Below the pieces are notes generated by a model that was not told the DNA's origin, did not search any database, and was given only the letters and a program-made list of their open reading frames with translations. From Triplophysa rosa (Eukaryota > Chordata > Actinopteri > Cypriniformes > Nemacheilidae), in contig NC_079896.1 in NCBI RefSeq assembly GCF_024868665.1, positions 2,248,751-2,312,750 of the forward strand: a DNA stretch of 64,000 nucleotides, written 5' to 3'. Position numbers and translations under genes: made by a program. Shown in pieces: positions 46,162 to 56,932 of this stretch. How positions within the stretch are numbered: the first letter of the stretch is position 1; each line of letters opens with the position of its first letter.

Positions 46162-46488
46162 TCCTAAGGTTTGATTTGTTTGCATCTAGAAATAATGATT
46201 AAATGAAAATTTGGCATGCTCTCTTATTTTTCCTCTATACTGTTTCTTTACTGTTTCTTATTTCTATACTGTGCTTCTGGTAAAATGTATTATCTTTGCA
46301 GCGGCTTCACAACAATGCAAAAGTGTGAACAGTGCTGTAGAATTATAAATGAATTGAATTGATTTTTTTCCTGTGTTGTATAAAACTTTTGTTTGTCGCA
46401 CTTTTCTTACAGCCAGGCTATTAACTGATTCCATTTGTTTTCTCTGTGTGTGTGTGTGTGTGTGTCCCTGTAGTTCTGTTAAGGTCTT

Positions 46489-46545
46489 TTAAAAGTCAGG
46501 TCCTTCCTTCTTCAAACGCTTGTAGTCTGTGGTGACGGCCACCAA
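46489..46545 (-). CDS. ndufa4l2: ndufa4l2 exon 4 (C-terminus)
   Basis: Fifty-seven bases, acceptor TCTCTACACACAG, coding LVAVTTDYKRLKKEGPDF and TAA. It starts in phase 0 after QYK of exon 3. Too short to stand out as an open frame. Confidence 0.93.
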   Translation of the reverse strand: MVAVTTDYKRLKKEGPDF

Positions 46546-49500
46546 CTGTGTGTAGAGAGAGAGAGAATACATTTAAATGTAGTTAGCGTAAATTAAGATC
46601 ATCAGAATCTCATAAAAACAAAACAACCTGCATACAAAAGAGAACACAAACACACACACAATGTGTTTGATAGTTTGTGCTCCTCTGCAGGACGTGATCT
46701 GGTTCACAGTCTTCATCAGTTAAATCTGAGCATTTTCTTCTTTTTTTTAGAGAGACCGTGTGCATGTGCGGGTGTAAATGTGTAACTGTGTGTTTGTTAG
46801 ATGTCACGTGTTAAATAGGCCAACTTGATGACGTTTCTTTAATATCCACTTCGACCGTACAAAACCAAAGCCAAACTGTATATTGATGCAAAATATTGCT
46901 GTCTACATGCGCATTTCAAATATTTAAGTCCGGAATCCTATAGACAAAAAAGATTCTGATTCAGTCAAGTAGTAACACATCCCTTCTCTAAGAAAAGAGT
47001 TGTTTCTCTGGCACGTTCCCTAACCCTGGAAAACGTCCAAGGTTTTTCTGAAACCTTCAATTGTGTTTGAGTTTGGTGAAAAGGTCTCTGAGCGTCGTGT
47101 CATAAAGATTGTGTTTCTTTCATCGGTCTTGACAGGACACGCTTTCCTGTCCCTGTTCATTGCTTTATTTTCATATTCTCATTGATTCTTCCATCTCTCC
47201 TTTCTTTTTCTCTCTGTATAATTATGATTATTGTTGAGATGCCGGTGGAACGTTGATGTTTGACCTTTGGGCTGCTGTTTAGAATTAAACATGTTGAGTC
47301 GTGACCTTTCCTGAGCATGAACCCTCACTTTCCACAAACACGCGCACACACAGACGATCGGTCTGCTCGGCGGAGTCTCTTATTCTCCCTGTCTGCCTTC
47401 GTTAATACTTTCAATACTCGTTTGAGGTTATCAAGATGTTCTGGTCTCTAAATAAGAACAAAATATTCACCCACTGAGACATAAATTATTCCTTCTTAGG
47501 TGAACAGAAGTTCGGATTTTATACACTGTAGCTTATCTAGAAAACCTTTTCTTTAAGGAATAGTTCATCCAAAAGTTCTGTCATGTACTCTCGCTCATGT
47601 CTTTCTGAACTTGAACGTTTCAATTCTTCTCTGTGAAACATAGAAGTATAGAAACAACAGTTGCTCTGTCTTCCAGTAAGACTTTTATTTGATTAATTTT
47701 ATTCAGTCTGTGCCTCACAAGCTATCGCAGGACTACAGAAGATTTAGAATATAGCACGCAAGTATTCTTTAAAGTCTCCATGAAATCAAATGTGATGATG
47801 GCTTTTAGAATATAGGATATCTAACAAGTGTGCTCCAAAACATACCAAATTCACATTCATGAGATATAAGCAGTGTTGGCCAAGTTACTCTGAAAAAGTA
47901 ATTAATTACTAGTTACTAATTACATATTCAATAATGTAATTACACTGTAAATAACGACTCTCTCCAAAAAGTATTTAATTACTTATTACTTTCTATATCC
48001 TACATCAACCTTGATTAGTTAAGTGATTCAAGGATAGACATGACATGGCTCTTTTAATTCATTTAAATAAATAATATAAAACTACATAAAGTAGTATTAT
48101 TAACTGACCAAAATATTACAAATGTTAGAATTACACATTAAAGCACGGATTTTAAAGTTAGCCTTTGAATTTTCGTGTCAATTCCACTATTGCACACACA
48201 TATTACACACAGTATTTAGTTTAATTACATCAGATGTAACTAATTAAATTACAGAAAAATTAGAGTAATCCCTTACTTTACTTTTTCAATGGAAAAGTAA
48301 TTAAATTACAGTAACTAATTACATAGTAATTAGTTACACCCAACACTGGATACAAGCATTCAAATTTTACAATCTCTATTCTTCCATCAATATAAATCAA
48401 TGATATTTATGACATCACACTCAGCTTCTCATCAGATTCCAGACTATGAGGTGAACTAAACGCTATTGGCTATTTTAAAAGAAAAGAAGAGTATAAGTGT
48501 GTCATTAGTGTACTTTTAAACTAAACTTAAGAATTCAGTCTAGTTTTAATGTAATTCTCAGAAACATTTCAGATATAAACCTAAAAGTATACTTGATTTA
48601 TGTTGATAGAAACTTCTAAGTATATTTGGCCTATACTTCTATTTTTGATCAAGACATACTTCAAGTAACATACTTAAGTAACTTTCCTGTAGCTCAGTGG
48701 TTAGAGCATGGAGCTAGCAACGCCAAGGTCATGCACTACAGTACATACTACATAGTACAAATGTATAGTATCATGCAATGCAAGTCGCTTTGGATAAAAG
48801 TGTCAGAATAATGCATAAATGTAAATGTAAGTACAATTTACGTACGTATAAACAATTAGGAACACTTTAGTATATACTTAATATGCAAAACATATATATA
48901 AATAGTAAATTGTGAGTATGCATGTAAAGCAAACTTTTATTGAACTAGTAAAAATGTAGTGTGAACTTCTGCTCCCTTAAAGTGTTCTTAAAAGTATACT
49001 TTTTAAACTAAAAACTGGGCCAAATTAGTTCTGAAATAGTACACGTGTACTTGTACATCGATAATATTATACTTGATACAAAAAGTATACTTAAAAATAA
49101 ACTAGATGTCTACTTTAGAATACTTAATAAATTGAAGTATAATTTTTTGAAGTGCATCCACTCAATATCTTCTTACTTCCTGTTTCAGTGGACATTACAT
49201 CATGTTTCAATGCATTTCAAGGTATTTTGGGTGACTGTGGTGTTTTTTTCACTATACACCAGTGTTTCTGTAGCCCAACGCTGCACATGTAAAATGTACA
49301 ACTGCTCCTTCAAAACGTTCATAACGTTCATAGCATTTGAAAGAACATGAGCGTGAGTAAATAATGACAGAATTTGTGCTTTTGGGTTGAAACTGTTCCT
49401 TTAAATCGTCAGCCTGTCGTCCATCTTTGAGATGCTCAATTTCCAGTCGTCCTCAAGAATTTCTGAAAGCTTTGCACTCCGGCAGCGAGATGAAACTCTG

Positions 49501-52500
49501 CTGTGCCGGATGTGTGTTGGCTGATCTGGGAACAGCGGGGGTGACACATCTGTCTGTGCTGTCAGTCTAGAGCTGATCAGAGAGCAGTCGCTGGGCTGTT
49601 TACCTTGTACTGATAGGTCGGGCCAAGTTTGTTCCACGGCTCAGGGTTATTTCTGCTGTCCCAGCTGACAGAATGAGAGTAAGACGAGACCAGAGAGAGA
49701 AAACAGAGCAGGAGAGAGAGAGAGAGAGACGGTGATTCAAACACAGGTGGAGGGTGACAGAGCAAGTGTAAGAGGGGGGAAAATGGGGAAAATTATTAAT
49801 AGAGGTGATGGAGGGCAGTTTATTTGGCAGTCTGATGTTCTTTATTTGTTAATGTCAGAACTGAAATACACCGCATGAACAAACACACTCCACGCAGTTC
49901 TCACGGTTCAAATTCACACCGCACACAATGAAGAAAAGAGTTTCAGCATTTGTAAATAATTATGTTTGTAATCATGTCTTTCTAAAGGAATAGTTCATTT
50001 GAAAATGAATACTCTGTAATAATTAAGAGACCATTTCAAATGTTTATTTATTCGGTATTTCGAGATGTATTGTGGTCATTCCAGTCCAGTGTTTGTTGAA
50101 TTTCAACAAAATCAAACCTCAGGAGTGACAAAGTCATCCAACGTGCGTGTGTTCACTACTCTCTGGATGGGTTAAATGCAGAGGTCACATTTCAGGTATG
50201 GGTCACCATATCTGACTGATAGGTCACTTTCACTTTTTCACTTTCACTTTTAACAGCAATGTGAAAGACTCGTGAAAACTGTGATCAAAATCCAGATTAT
50301 CACTTTTTTTTTTTTTTACTTTTCCTAAATACATTGATTGATAACTGATTATGGTTGTATTGCTTAAAAGTGAATATGAAGTTTTCATTTTCTGCAAATA
50401 AATGCTAATAGAAACAACTTTTGTATTTGAAATTTGGGAGAAATATTGTCTGTAGTTCACGAAATGAAATAAAAATTATGATTTTACCTAAACACATAAA
50501 AATAGTTCATTCAAATAAACGGAAAATAATTTTTTAAATGGTCTCTTACTTTTTTCCTGGCTGTCTATGACAACTTCTTTAACTGAGGTTTAAAAACATT
50601 CATCACTTTATGTTTAGGTCCAAACTTAAAGCTTCAGAACTACAGTATCTAAATGTCGTCATTAAAGAAATCCAATCTCATTGGTTAATAAATCAAATCT
50701 TATTGGTTTCCACAAATCCTTTGACGAATTGTATTGAAATGTATTACATCTGCGATGGCATGAGTAAATGTGAGTAAATGATGAGCGAATTTTCATTTTG
50801 GGGTGAACTATTCCTTTAAGTATATTTCTCTAAGATTGTAAACATTCCATCAGGCACATTACGTGGTTAAATTGTTTTAAATTATTCTTATTATTTTTAT
50901 TAAATGATTTACAGTCTGACACGTGAAGCTCATGTTGTGCTGTTGGTTCGTGTTGTTTTCAGCCCACCTGACATGAGGTCCACGAGCCAATCGGAGCAGA
51001 TAGACAGATGCTCCGCTGATGCCCAGAAACACGAAGAAGAACTGAGGAATCAGCTGAAAGATACAGAGCCCAAGATCAGCGTGAGAATCTCTGACAGGAC
51101 ATTGCATTAGCCAGGGAATATACTGTACATACTGATAAAGAATTGTAGGCCATAGCTTTATTTCCAAGTGTGCTTGCACACACAAGGAATTTTCTTTGGT
51201 GTTGGAAGCTTCTAGTACACACATTCAAGACAATGACAAGACAAATTATAATAAAGATCGCTTTGGATTTTTAAGTCGATTGGGATAAATGCATCTGCCA
51301 AATGCATAAATGTGTACACAATGGAGAGAGAAAGTGCAGAGTAACAGAATGCTCTAAGCAGTGTTAGGAAATGGCATAATTTCTCAAAACCTGATCAGAC
51401 ACTTACAAAACCAATGAGAAATGTATTGAAGCACAGAAATGTTTCTTTTTCACATTAAATTGTTTCACAGGTGTTTGGTAGATGTTAATGATAAAGTCTA
51501 GTTAACAGAAGTAGTTTATATATAATATAGTTTGTATATCACATCACTTTCCTGTTATGATATTTGGATTACGATAGTGATTTTTACTCTTTAGTAAGTC
51601 ATCAGTTGTTTGCACAGAATATATTTCTACCATGTTAAAAAAATTGCAGTCCGCTCGACTGTGATCCAGGCGCAAAGAATATTCCGATAAATTACAGTTT
51701 TTCCCTTTTTTCCTTGTAAATTTGCGGTCTTTTTCTGTAATTTGACGATTTGACGGAACTGTAATGCTGGCGCCAAAAATATTCCGTAAAATTACAGTTT
51801 TTCCTGTAAAATGACAGTTTCCCCTTGTTTTTCTTGTAAATTTGTGGTCTTTTCTGTATTTTGACGGTTTTGACCATATTTCAAACAGTGAAAGAAATCC
51901 CGAAATTCCCGGCAGCTGGGGCGCCAGAAATATGCTGTAAAATACCTGGGTTTTTTTCAATGACATGTTTTTCGGACATTATAGGTGAAAGATCTGTAAA
52001 AAAATAACAGTTATTTTCTCGTATAATTTCTCAGAAGTAAAATATATGAAAACACTCAAATCTCTTAACTCTTTAAATGCGTGTGTGTGTGTCTGCCGAT
52101 CAGAATGAATGACAGGATCACACACATCTTACTGGGGGACCTCAGTGTGTGTGTTTGTGTAAATTATGACAGGGATTAGAATACAAAAAACATATTAAAA
52201 GAGGAAATGTTGAGGCGTCAGTTCGGGTGCCAGAATAGAGCCACATTTTCCCTCTCTTTTGAGAAAGTGAGATATACACAGACAGAGAATTAGTCTCAGG
52301 CTGTCTCATAGGCTGTCAAACGCTTCCTCCTGTAACACTTATTTGCATAATCCTCCAGAGGTTACGGCGAGATATTCAAATGAATTTATCACATACGTTT
52401 GAGCGTCTTTCGTCTAATGCAACTTGTTTGTGCTGCATGAGGAGTTGGGTCCTGACGACCGTTCTGTGGTCATCTGAAGTTGATGTTGTTTATCGTGGTT

Positions 52501-53967
52501 AAGTGGCTTTATCACCTGAAAAAACGCAGTTGTGTGCAAACATGTCAACACGTATAATGTGGCACTTTGCTCTTTAGCTTGTGTCATATTCAGTGATCGC
52601 ACTTTCGAGTGAGGAAACGTCAACATTTTTTAAATGTTTTTTTATTTGTGAAGTCACACTTGTTATTCACGGTAACACCTGTGCGTTGGCCATAAGGGAG
52701 AGAGAGAGAGTAACTTCACCATCATCTGTTGAAACATCTGCTCCTGACCTGCGACAACTCAAAAAAGTCGACTTTATTTAGAGACTGTCTAACACATTTT
52801 CATGTCCAATCTTATGAGAACATTAAAGTGTCTTTGCAATGAACGTAAGAAACCTTTGTTTAAAAGAATAACTCATTTAAAATGAAAACGATCACTTTTT
52901 CTTCTACTCGATGTCTTCAAGATTTTGACATCCATGGACCACAATTTTGTAGATCGTCTTGGGTTCAGACACATCACATTACAGCCGATTTGATGTTAAA
53001 CATCATTAACAGTCATGCGTCGTACCGTTATATTTTGGGGGGGAATGAGAAATGCGCTTTTTTGTGTAATGTTTTGGACTTGACAGCTTCAGTCTCCGTT
53101 ATGACAAAGAGCAGCGAGAATATTCTGCTGAACATCATCTTTTGTGTTATTCAGATTAAAGTCATGCGGGTTTGGAACGACATGAGGCCGACTTGATGAC
53201 AGAACTGTCATTTCTGTTTCAGAAGCTTATAAATGTTGGAGTAAATCTGTACAAGAGCTTGAAGATGTTGCAGTTGCATGTATTTGACTGTTATGTTTTA
53301 CCATAAAAATATATGTTCCCAAAAGCATCTTTGTTGGCCTGTAGGGTTTCATAGAAGAACCTTTACCTTTACAGAACCTTTCTGTTGCAAAATAAGGTAT
53401 TTTGAAATGAAACAAAAGGACTTGGAAATAAAGAAATTGTTATTTTAAGGACCTTAACAGAAAGGTTCTTTGGGGAACCAAAAATGCAATTTTTAGCACC
53501 TTTATTTTTAAGAGTGTAAAATTTAAATATCCATTTCACGAACACTTTTATCCAAAGAGATTTACAGTGCATTCAACACAGCATTGTGCTAAAGTCCCTG
53601 GCGTTTACCGCTGCCCTGTACCATTTACACAACAGTCATTCATGTCGATTTGGTGACCCGCCAAAAAACACAACACAAGAATTTGGGTCAGTTCACATTG
53701 TTTGAACAAAGATCTTTTAGCCACATCATTTAAACAAATAACACGGGAAGTCAGTAAATATTGTCATAAAAATCTTGTCGTAAGATTAACTTTACATTAC
53801 ATGGAAGTGACTTTTTACAGGATTCATTCGAACAGGTAGGCGTTTCTTAAAGAAGCAGTTACTACGGTGACTCAAAAAGCAGTGAAATAAATGTTTTCTA
53901 ATGACTTGAGTGTAATATAACTCACCCCGGGATGTTTCTTTGCATGCTGGTACATTGTTTTGATCAT
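46489..53967 (-). CDS. ndufa4l2: NDUFA4-like 2 mitochondrial protein (4 coding exons)
   Basis: Member of the NDUFA4 family of small inner-membrane proteins; NDUFA4 itself is now placed with cytochrome c oxidase, and mammalian NDUFA4L2 is a HIF-1 target that lowers respiration. Exons on the minus strand: 53967-53926, 51053-50968, 49664-49604, 46545-46489. They total 246 bases, 81 residues, equal to human NDUFA4 (81) and near NDUFA4L2 (87). The start MIKTMYQHAKKHPG fits the family KKHPG motif. Residues 15-35 (LIPQFFFVFLGISGASVYLL) are the single membrane segment. RNNPEPWNKLGP.YQYK is the family signature, and the C-terminus TDYKRLKKEGPDF ends as expected. All junctions are GT-AG and in phase. 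Position beside and convergent to shmt2 as in human argues for ndufa4l2 rather than ndufa4. Sequence alone does not separate the two with certainty. Confidence 0.93.
47550..47650 (+). repeat. End fragment of the GTTCACCC foldback family
   Basis: CTTTAAGGAATAGTTCATCC, then AAAAGTTCTGTCATGTACTC and CATGTCTTTCTGAAC, correspond to the left half of 22999-23310. Confidence 0.6.
47871..48348. repeat. DNA element with CAGTGTTGG inverted ends, intact
   Basis: CAGTGTTGG at 47871 and CCAACACTG at 48340-48348 are inverted. The subterminal parts (GTAATTAATTACTAGTTACT and GTAACTAATTACATAGTAAT) also pair. It lies in ndufa4l2 intron 3. Related halves are at 22855-23512 and a fragment at 59280-59405. Confidence 0.8.
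48470..49165. repeat. AGTATACTT-type element with a SINE inserted
   Basis: Shares TAGTGTACTTTTAAACT, TTGATCAAGACATACTT and AAAGTATACTT blocks with 2445-3178. The run is interrupted at about 48680-48830 by a SINE. Confidence 0.65.
48680..48832 (+). repeat. tRNA-derived SINE, plus orientation
   Basis: Head CTTTCCTGTAGCTCAGTGGT with TAGAGCATGG contains a good A box TAGCTCAGTGG. The B box is degraded (AAGGTCATGC). The tail is GCAAGTCGCTTTGGATAAAA with GTGTCAGAATAATGCATAAA. The frame that reads AQWLEHGASNAKV comes from the SINE head. Confidence 0.85.
49604..49664 (-). CDS. ndufa4l2: ndufa4l2 exon 3
   Basis: Sixty-one bases, acceptor CTCATTCTGTCAG, donor TACAAG-gtaaaca. It codes WDSRNNPEPWNKLGPTYQYK, after the last base of a Ser codon split with exon 2. 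This is the most conserved part of the family. Confidence 0.97.
49705..49731 (+). repeat. (GA)n run in the ndufa4l2 exon 3 acceptor region
   Basis: On the minus strand this is a CT run about 40 bases upstream of exon 3 and serves as its polypyrimidine region. Confidence 0.8.
50018..50574 (-). repeat. GAGACCATTT-type element, copy 3 (inverted)
   Basis: The left AAGAGACCATTTCAAATG and right AATTTTTTAAATGGTCTCTTA are inverted ends. GTCATTCCAGTCCAGTGT, GCAATGTGAAAGACTCGTGA and TTTGGGAGAAATATTG are reverse complements of blocks at 11783-12240. It is the only copy here with both ends clear. A segment near 50150-50250 is not shared with the others. Confidence 0.82.
50968..51053 (-). CDS. ndufa4l2: ndufa4l2 exon 2 (membrane segment)
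   Basis: Eighty-six bases, acceptor GGGCTCTGTATCTTTCAG, donor GTCAG-gtgggct. It codes LIPQFFFVFLGISGASVYLL and RLARGPHV with two bases of a split Ser. The hydrophobic stretch spans the inner mitochondrial membrane. Confidence 0.96.
51258..51316 (+). repeat. SINE tail fragment (plus orientation)
   Basis: CGCTTTGGATTTTTAAGTCG, then GGGATAAATGCATCTGCC and AAATGCATAAATGTG match the SINE tail with a small internal duplication. It lies in ndufa4l2 intron 1. Confidence 0.7.
51640..52000. repeat. Repeat with internally repeated CCGTAAAATTACAGTTTTTC unit
   Basis: Two diverged copies of a unit (GGCGCAAAGAATATTCCG and GGCGCCAAAAATATTCCG, each followed by AATTACAGTTTTTCC and TTGTAAATTTG.GGTCTTTT) lie at about 51667-51750 and 51767-51860. 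GGGGCGCCAGAAATATGCTG near 51920 starts a third partial unit. Confidence 0.65.
52860..53215. repeat. Diverged foldback-family copy
   Basis: AAAGAATAACTCATTTAAAATGAAAA type left end and GGTTTGGAACGACATGAGG with GATGACAGAACTGTCATTTC right end correspond to the two ends of the 22999-23310 family. The middle is different. Confidence 0.55.
53310..53517. repeat. Repeat with GGTTCTTTGGGGAACCAAAA
   Basis: AGAAGAACCTTTACCTTTAC on the left, AAAGGTTCTTTGGGGAACCA with AAAATGCAA and CACCTTTATTTTTAAGAGTG on the right. I recognise it as a common fish interspersed repeat. Confidence 0.6.
53518..53660 (-). repeat. SINE remnant (minus orientation)
   Basis: ACACTTTTATCCAAAGAGAT with TTACAGTGCATTC is the fish SINE tail reversed; AGTCCCTGGCGTTTACCGCT with GCCCTGTACCA may be a decayed head. 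Confidence 0.55.
53926..53967 (-). CDS. ndufa4l2: ndufa4l2 exon 1 (N-terminus)
   Basis: Fourteen codons, MIKTMYQHAKKHPG, ending in phase 0 at a strong donor (CCCGGG-gtgagtt), exactly what exon 2 needs. KKHPG then LIP matches KKHPS-LIP of NDUFA4. The start has A at -3 (GTTAACATG). A second in-frame Met is at codon 5. The exon is far too short to be found by open-frame length. Confidence 0.9.
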
Positions 53968-54559
53968 GTTAACCTCGAGCTCTTAAAAGACGGATGGATG
54001 GAGAAGTGAGATGTGTGGACTGATTGTTCTGTACGAGGGTAGTTCGAGACTATGAGGGGAGATCTACGTAACAAAAGCAGCTCAATGGCCAATGACAACT
54101 AACCCGAAACTAGCCCAATTCGAAATATGCTAAATGACTATCACTGTATAATAATCATCATATAAACGAATAAAATTTGCAAAGCTGTGATTTCAACTTT
54201 AAATTTTTTAATGTTTTTCATTTACTCACCAGAACAAGTTAAGCATTTTTTTACAGCAACTCACCACTACCCAAAATGTAAAACAGTGTTTAAGTTGAAA
54301 TGACTTACAAAGCCAATTTGATTGTACTTTTAAAATAGAAAATACAGTTTACGATTTACCTTAAAATTTACAGCTGATTAACATTTGTGCACATTTAACC
54401 CAACAAACTCTTTTTAGGAGATTTGTTTTAAGGAACAACACTGCCACGAGTGTCGCTGTGTCTGGATATGTTTTATTCTTTTCAAAAAGTCATTATTTGC
54501 ACGATTGTCATGAAATCTGGCTTGACGCAATAAAAATGTTGAGTTTGTCAGTATTACAG

Positions 54560-55210
54560 AACAAAGCAACACAATCCCACAGGAATTCGTACGTATTTTA
54601 CAAGGTGGCTAATTTGAAAGAATTTGTATCTTATTTGCTTTATAGCGCCAATGTTAAGTTTTGGGGAGGGCCTTCAGTGTTGTTTTATTCTAAATAATCT
54701 TACATCTTTGTATGATTCACATTGTGCAAATTCATACGAAGTATAGGCACCTCCCAAATAGTTACGAATTCTTGAGACATCAGGTTGGAAAAAAACATTT
54801 TACTTTTGACAACATTCGTTTTTGCACATGTGAAATTCATGGGGATTTTCTGTAAGCGTGTGTCAACGTTGTAATGACATCTACCTTTAGCCTCGGTTTT
54901 TTATATAGCCTACTTATTTATCAACACAATCGCACGGCAAAAACGTGACTATTTTACAATGTGCCTGATTTTAGCTAATTCGTATGAAATCGTACAATCT
55001 CATTCGTACATTTTATTACAATTTGCTTTCGCGCCAGTGATGTTAGAGTTAGGGGTGGGGCTTCAGTATAGCTTTCTTCTAGTAATCTTATGTTGTGAAT
55101 CGTACAAAAACGTACGATTACTAGAAAAAGTTATATTAAAGCCCCACCCCTAACGTCACTGGCGCGAAAGCAAATTACACCAAAATATCACCTCGTAAAA
55201 TAGTTACGAA
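54560..55210. repeat. Repeats of the ACGAATTC type, including a 155-bp near-perfect palindrome
   Basis: Two adjacent related copies. The first (about 54580-54790) runs from ATTCGTACGTATTTTACAAG to GTTACGAATTCTTGAGACAT. The second (about 54960-55215) contains the palindrome: arm 55021-55088 (ATTTGCTTTCGCGCCAGTGA first) pairs with arm 55118-55175 (ACTGGCGCGAAAGCAAAT last). GTTAGGGGTGGGGCTT is a family hallmark. Confidence 0.8.
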
Positions 55211-55221
55211 TTCCCGTGAGA

Positions 55222-55290
55222 TATATATGTATTTATTTATTTAGCAGACATTTTTTATCCAAAGCGACTTTCAAATGAGAGCGCATTTAA
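55222..55290 (-). repeat. SINE tail fragment (minus orientation)
   Basis: TTTATTTAGCAGACATTTTT with TATCCAAAGCGACTTTCAAA is the tail motif of the SINE family. No head is present. Confidence 0.65.
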
Positions 55291-56164
55291 TGTTTTGTCT
55301 AAAGAGTCATCATTAAGTGTGGTCTACAAAATGCTTGCATATTGCACTAAAGTTTATAAGAGCCGGATCATAAAGCACGGTTTAGTTCATGTTTTGATTA
55401 AAGATTTGTATAACAGAATTGTAACAAAGTTGCCTTGTGTCCACCGATCAGCTTCAAGCTTTGACCCTAGGGGATGTTTACACGGATGGATTGACAGTTA
55501 GTTACAAACATCAGCGGCTGTGAATGAAACTCTGATGACACTGAAACTGTGATGTGATTAGCGGAGATGTAATGTCATTTAAATATGGATGTAGCACAGA
55601 CTTCATTAACTCTGACACTCTTAATTATAGATGTTCACAACACAGGTGACTGTCTGATGATAGCCCCTATGATATAATCAGTGCTGAATTATCATTTCTA
55701 ATAAAACCACGATGGTCCAAGATGCAAATTATCCACACGAATCAACACTCACATACATAATACATCACAGAGTAAATAAAGGGTAAACGCATCCTAACTC
55801 AAAATCACAATCATTTCATAGACTAATAGCTAATGTGTTGCTCTGCGTGTCTCTTAAATCTCTCATCCAGGATGAGACGTCCATGGGGCAGGTGGAGGTG
55901 TGTGGGGTCGTGTGATGTTTCCTCAGCGTTTAACTGATGTGACACCTTCCTCTCCAAGACGCCCTTGAGCCGTCTACCTGTGAACACAGTCTGCTTCCCA
56001 TGATGCTCGGTGTCAACAACAAAGAGATCAGCGGTACCCGAAGAGGACCGACAGCATTTCCAATCAGCTCAACTGTGTAGATACGTATGACATCCACGGA
56101 ACTGAGATGCGACCGGGGTGACCTTGAGATCACAGAGAAGGTGGACATAGATTTCGTAGACATG

Positions 56165-56215
56165 AGAGAGAGTAAATGATAACAAAAATCTCATTTTGGG
56201 TAGGAACTATCGCTG
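56165..56215 (+). repeat. End fragment of the GTTCACCC foldback family
   Basis: GAGAGTAAATGATAACAAAA with ATCTCATTTTGGGTAGGAAC matches the right end of the foldback family. Confidence 0.6.
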
Positions 56216-56586
56216 TAACACTCTACATACTCCTGCATATATTATACTTGTCAAATTGAAAAATTACAAAATAAAGAGGAACAACTGCTGTCAGCAGAAT
56301 TCGAGCCCTGCGCCATGTGTGAATACTAAAGAGAGTATTTCCATTGAACATAGAAATGAAAGACACGGGTGCTGTGATGTGGGAATGATGAGAGAATGAC
56401 ATTTCTGAGTAATTGATTGTCGTTTACACAAACGGTGGAATTGAAGCAGCTGGATTTTTGCGTCTCCAGTGAAAAAGCATCTTCTTTTCTGGAGCTTTAA
56501 ACTTGAAAGGATTTGAAAGGAAATTTTAATTTAAAGTAAAGAACTGCGAGGACACTTTCAGACCCCTAAAAATAAGAATCACAAAT

Positions 56587-56932
56587 CTTTGATATCTCAA
56601 GTATTTCTCGTAGAAATCATGGTGTCAAATGTAGTGCAAATGGAAACTTTTGCTTAAGTCTAATGATGTTTCTCCTGAGGAAAAAGAGCCAGAAATCTCA
56701 CAAATGTCATTAGAGTTTCAGAAGAGATGTCAACAATGTGTCAAACTGAGCTCAGATTTGTCAAGTCTGCAATCAAAAGTCGATATTATTGAAGATCTCC
56801 CATCTCAAACATTTCTCATCAAATGTACCCAAATCCAGATTATTTAACCACTACAATCTCATTTGTTTCAGTTTTTATTTCTTCTAAAGCAATTTTAGAA
56901 GAAATATCTGAGACTTTGTTGATACTTAAAAT
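56587..56932 (+). repeat. Dispersed repeat 'R4', copy 3
   Basis: An open frame of 65 codons reads EISQMSLEFQKRCQQCVKLS then SDLSSLQSKVDIIEDL and SQTFLIK, the clearest form of the shared peptide. The right end (GATACTTAAAATG) abuts the element at 56933. Confidence 0.78.

Larger units (their letters stand above)
45020..46205 (+). repeat. GAGACCATTT-type element, copy 2, split by a 776-bp insertion
   Basis: The blocks of the 11783-12240 copy run from about 45020 to 45230 (TATCTCTCCCAAATTTCAA, CTCAAATACTGCAAA), stop, and resume at 46007 (ATTCACTTTTAAGCAATACA, CATGCTGTCAGTCTTTCACA). The break holds the element at 45231-46006. Confidence 0.82.
39806..46488. other. Convergent intergenic region between shmt2 and ndufa4l2
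   Basis: Holds the shmt2 3' UTR (to about 40.6 kb), MITEs (40791-40949, 44631-44823), an AT-rich repeat (41030-41210), a GC-rich possibly conserved block (41800-42130), a dispersed repeat (42395-42585), TG microsatellites, a tandem duplication (43280-43680) and a nested transposon (45020-46205). No gene is seen. Confidence 0.7.

Noticed and set aside
48683..48755. Possible tRNA gene
   Set aside because: An A box is present but the B box is degraded and no cloverleaf can be formed; the SINE tail follows.
48626..48811. Frame containing AQWLEHGASNAKV
   Set aside because: It is the tRNA-like head of a SINE; such frames are frequent false proteins in fish.
54943..54947. ACGTG as a HIF site for ndufa4l2
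   Set aside because: One 5-base match a kilobase upstream is expected by chance, although HIF control is known for mammalian NDUFA4L2.
55930..56163. 77-codon minus frame MSTKSMSTF...
   Set aside because: No family resemblance, no splice context, and it abuts a foldback-repeat fragment.
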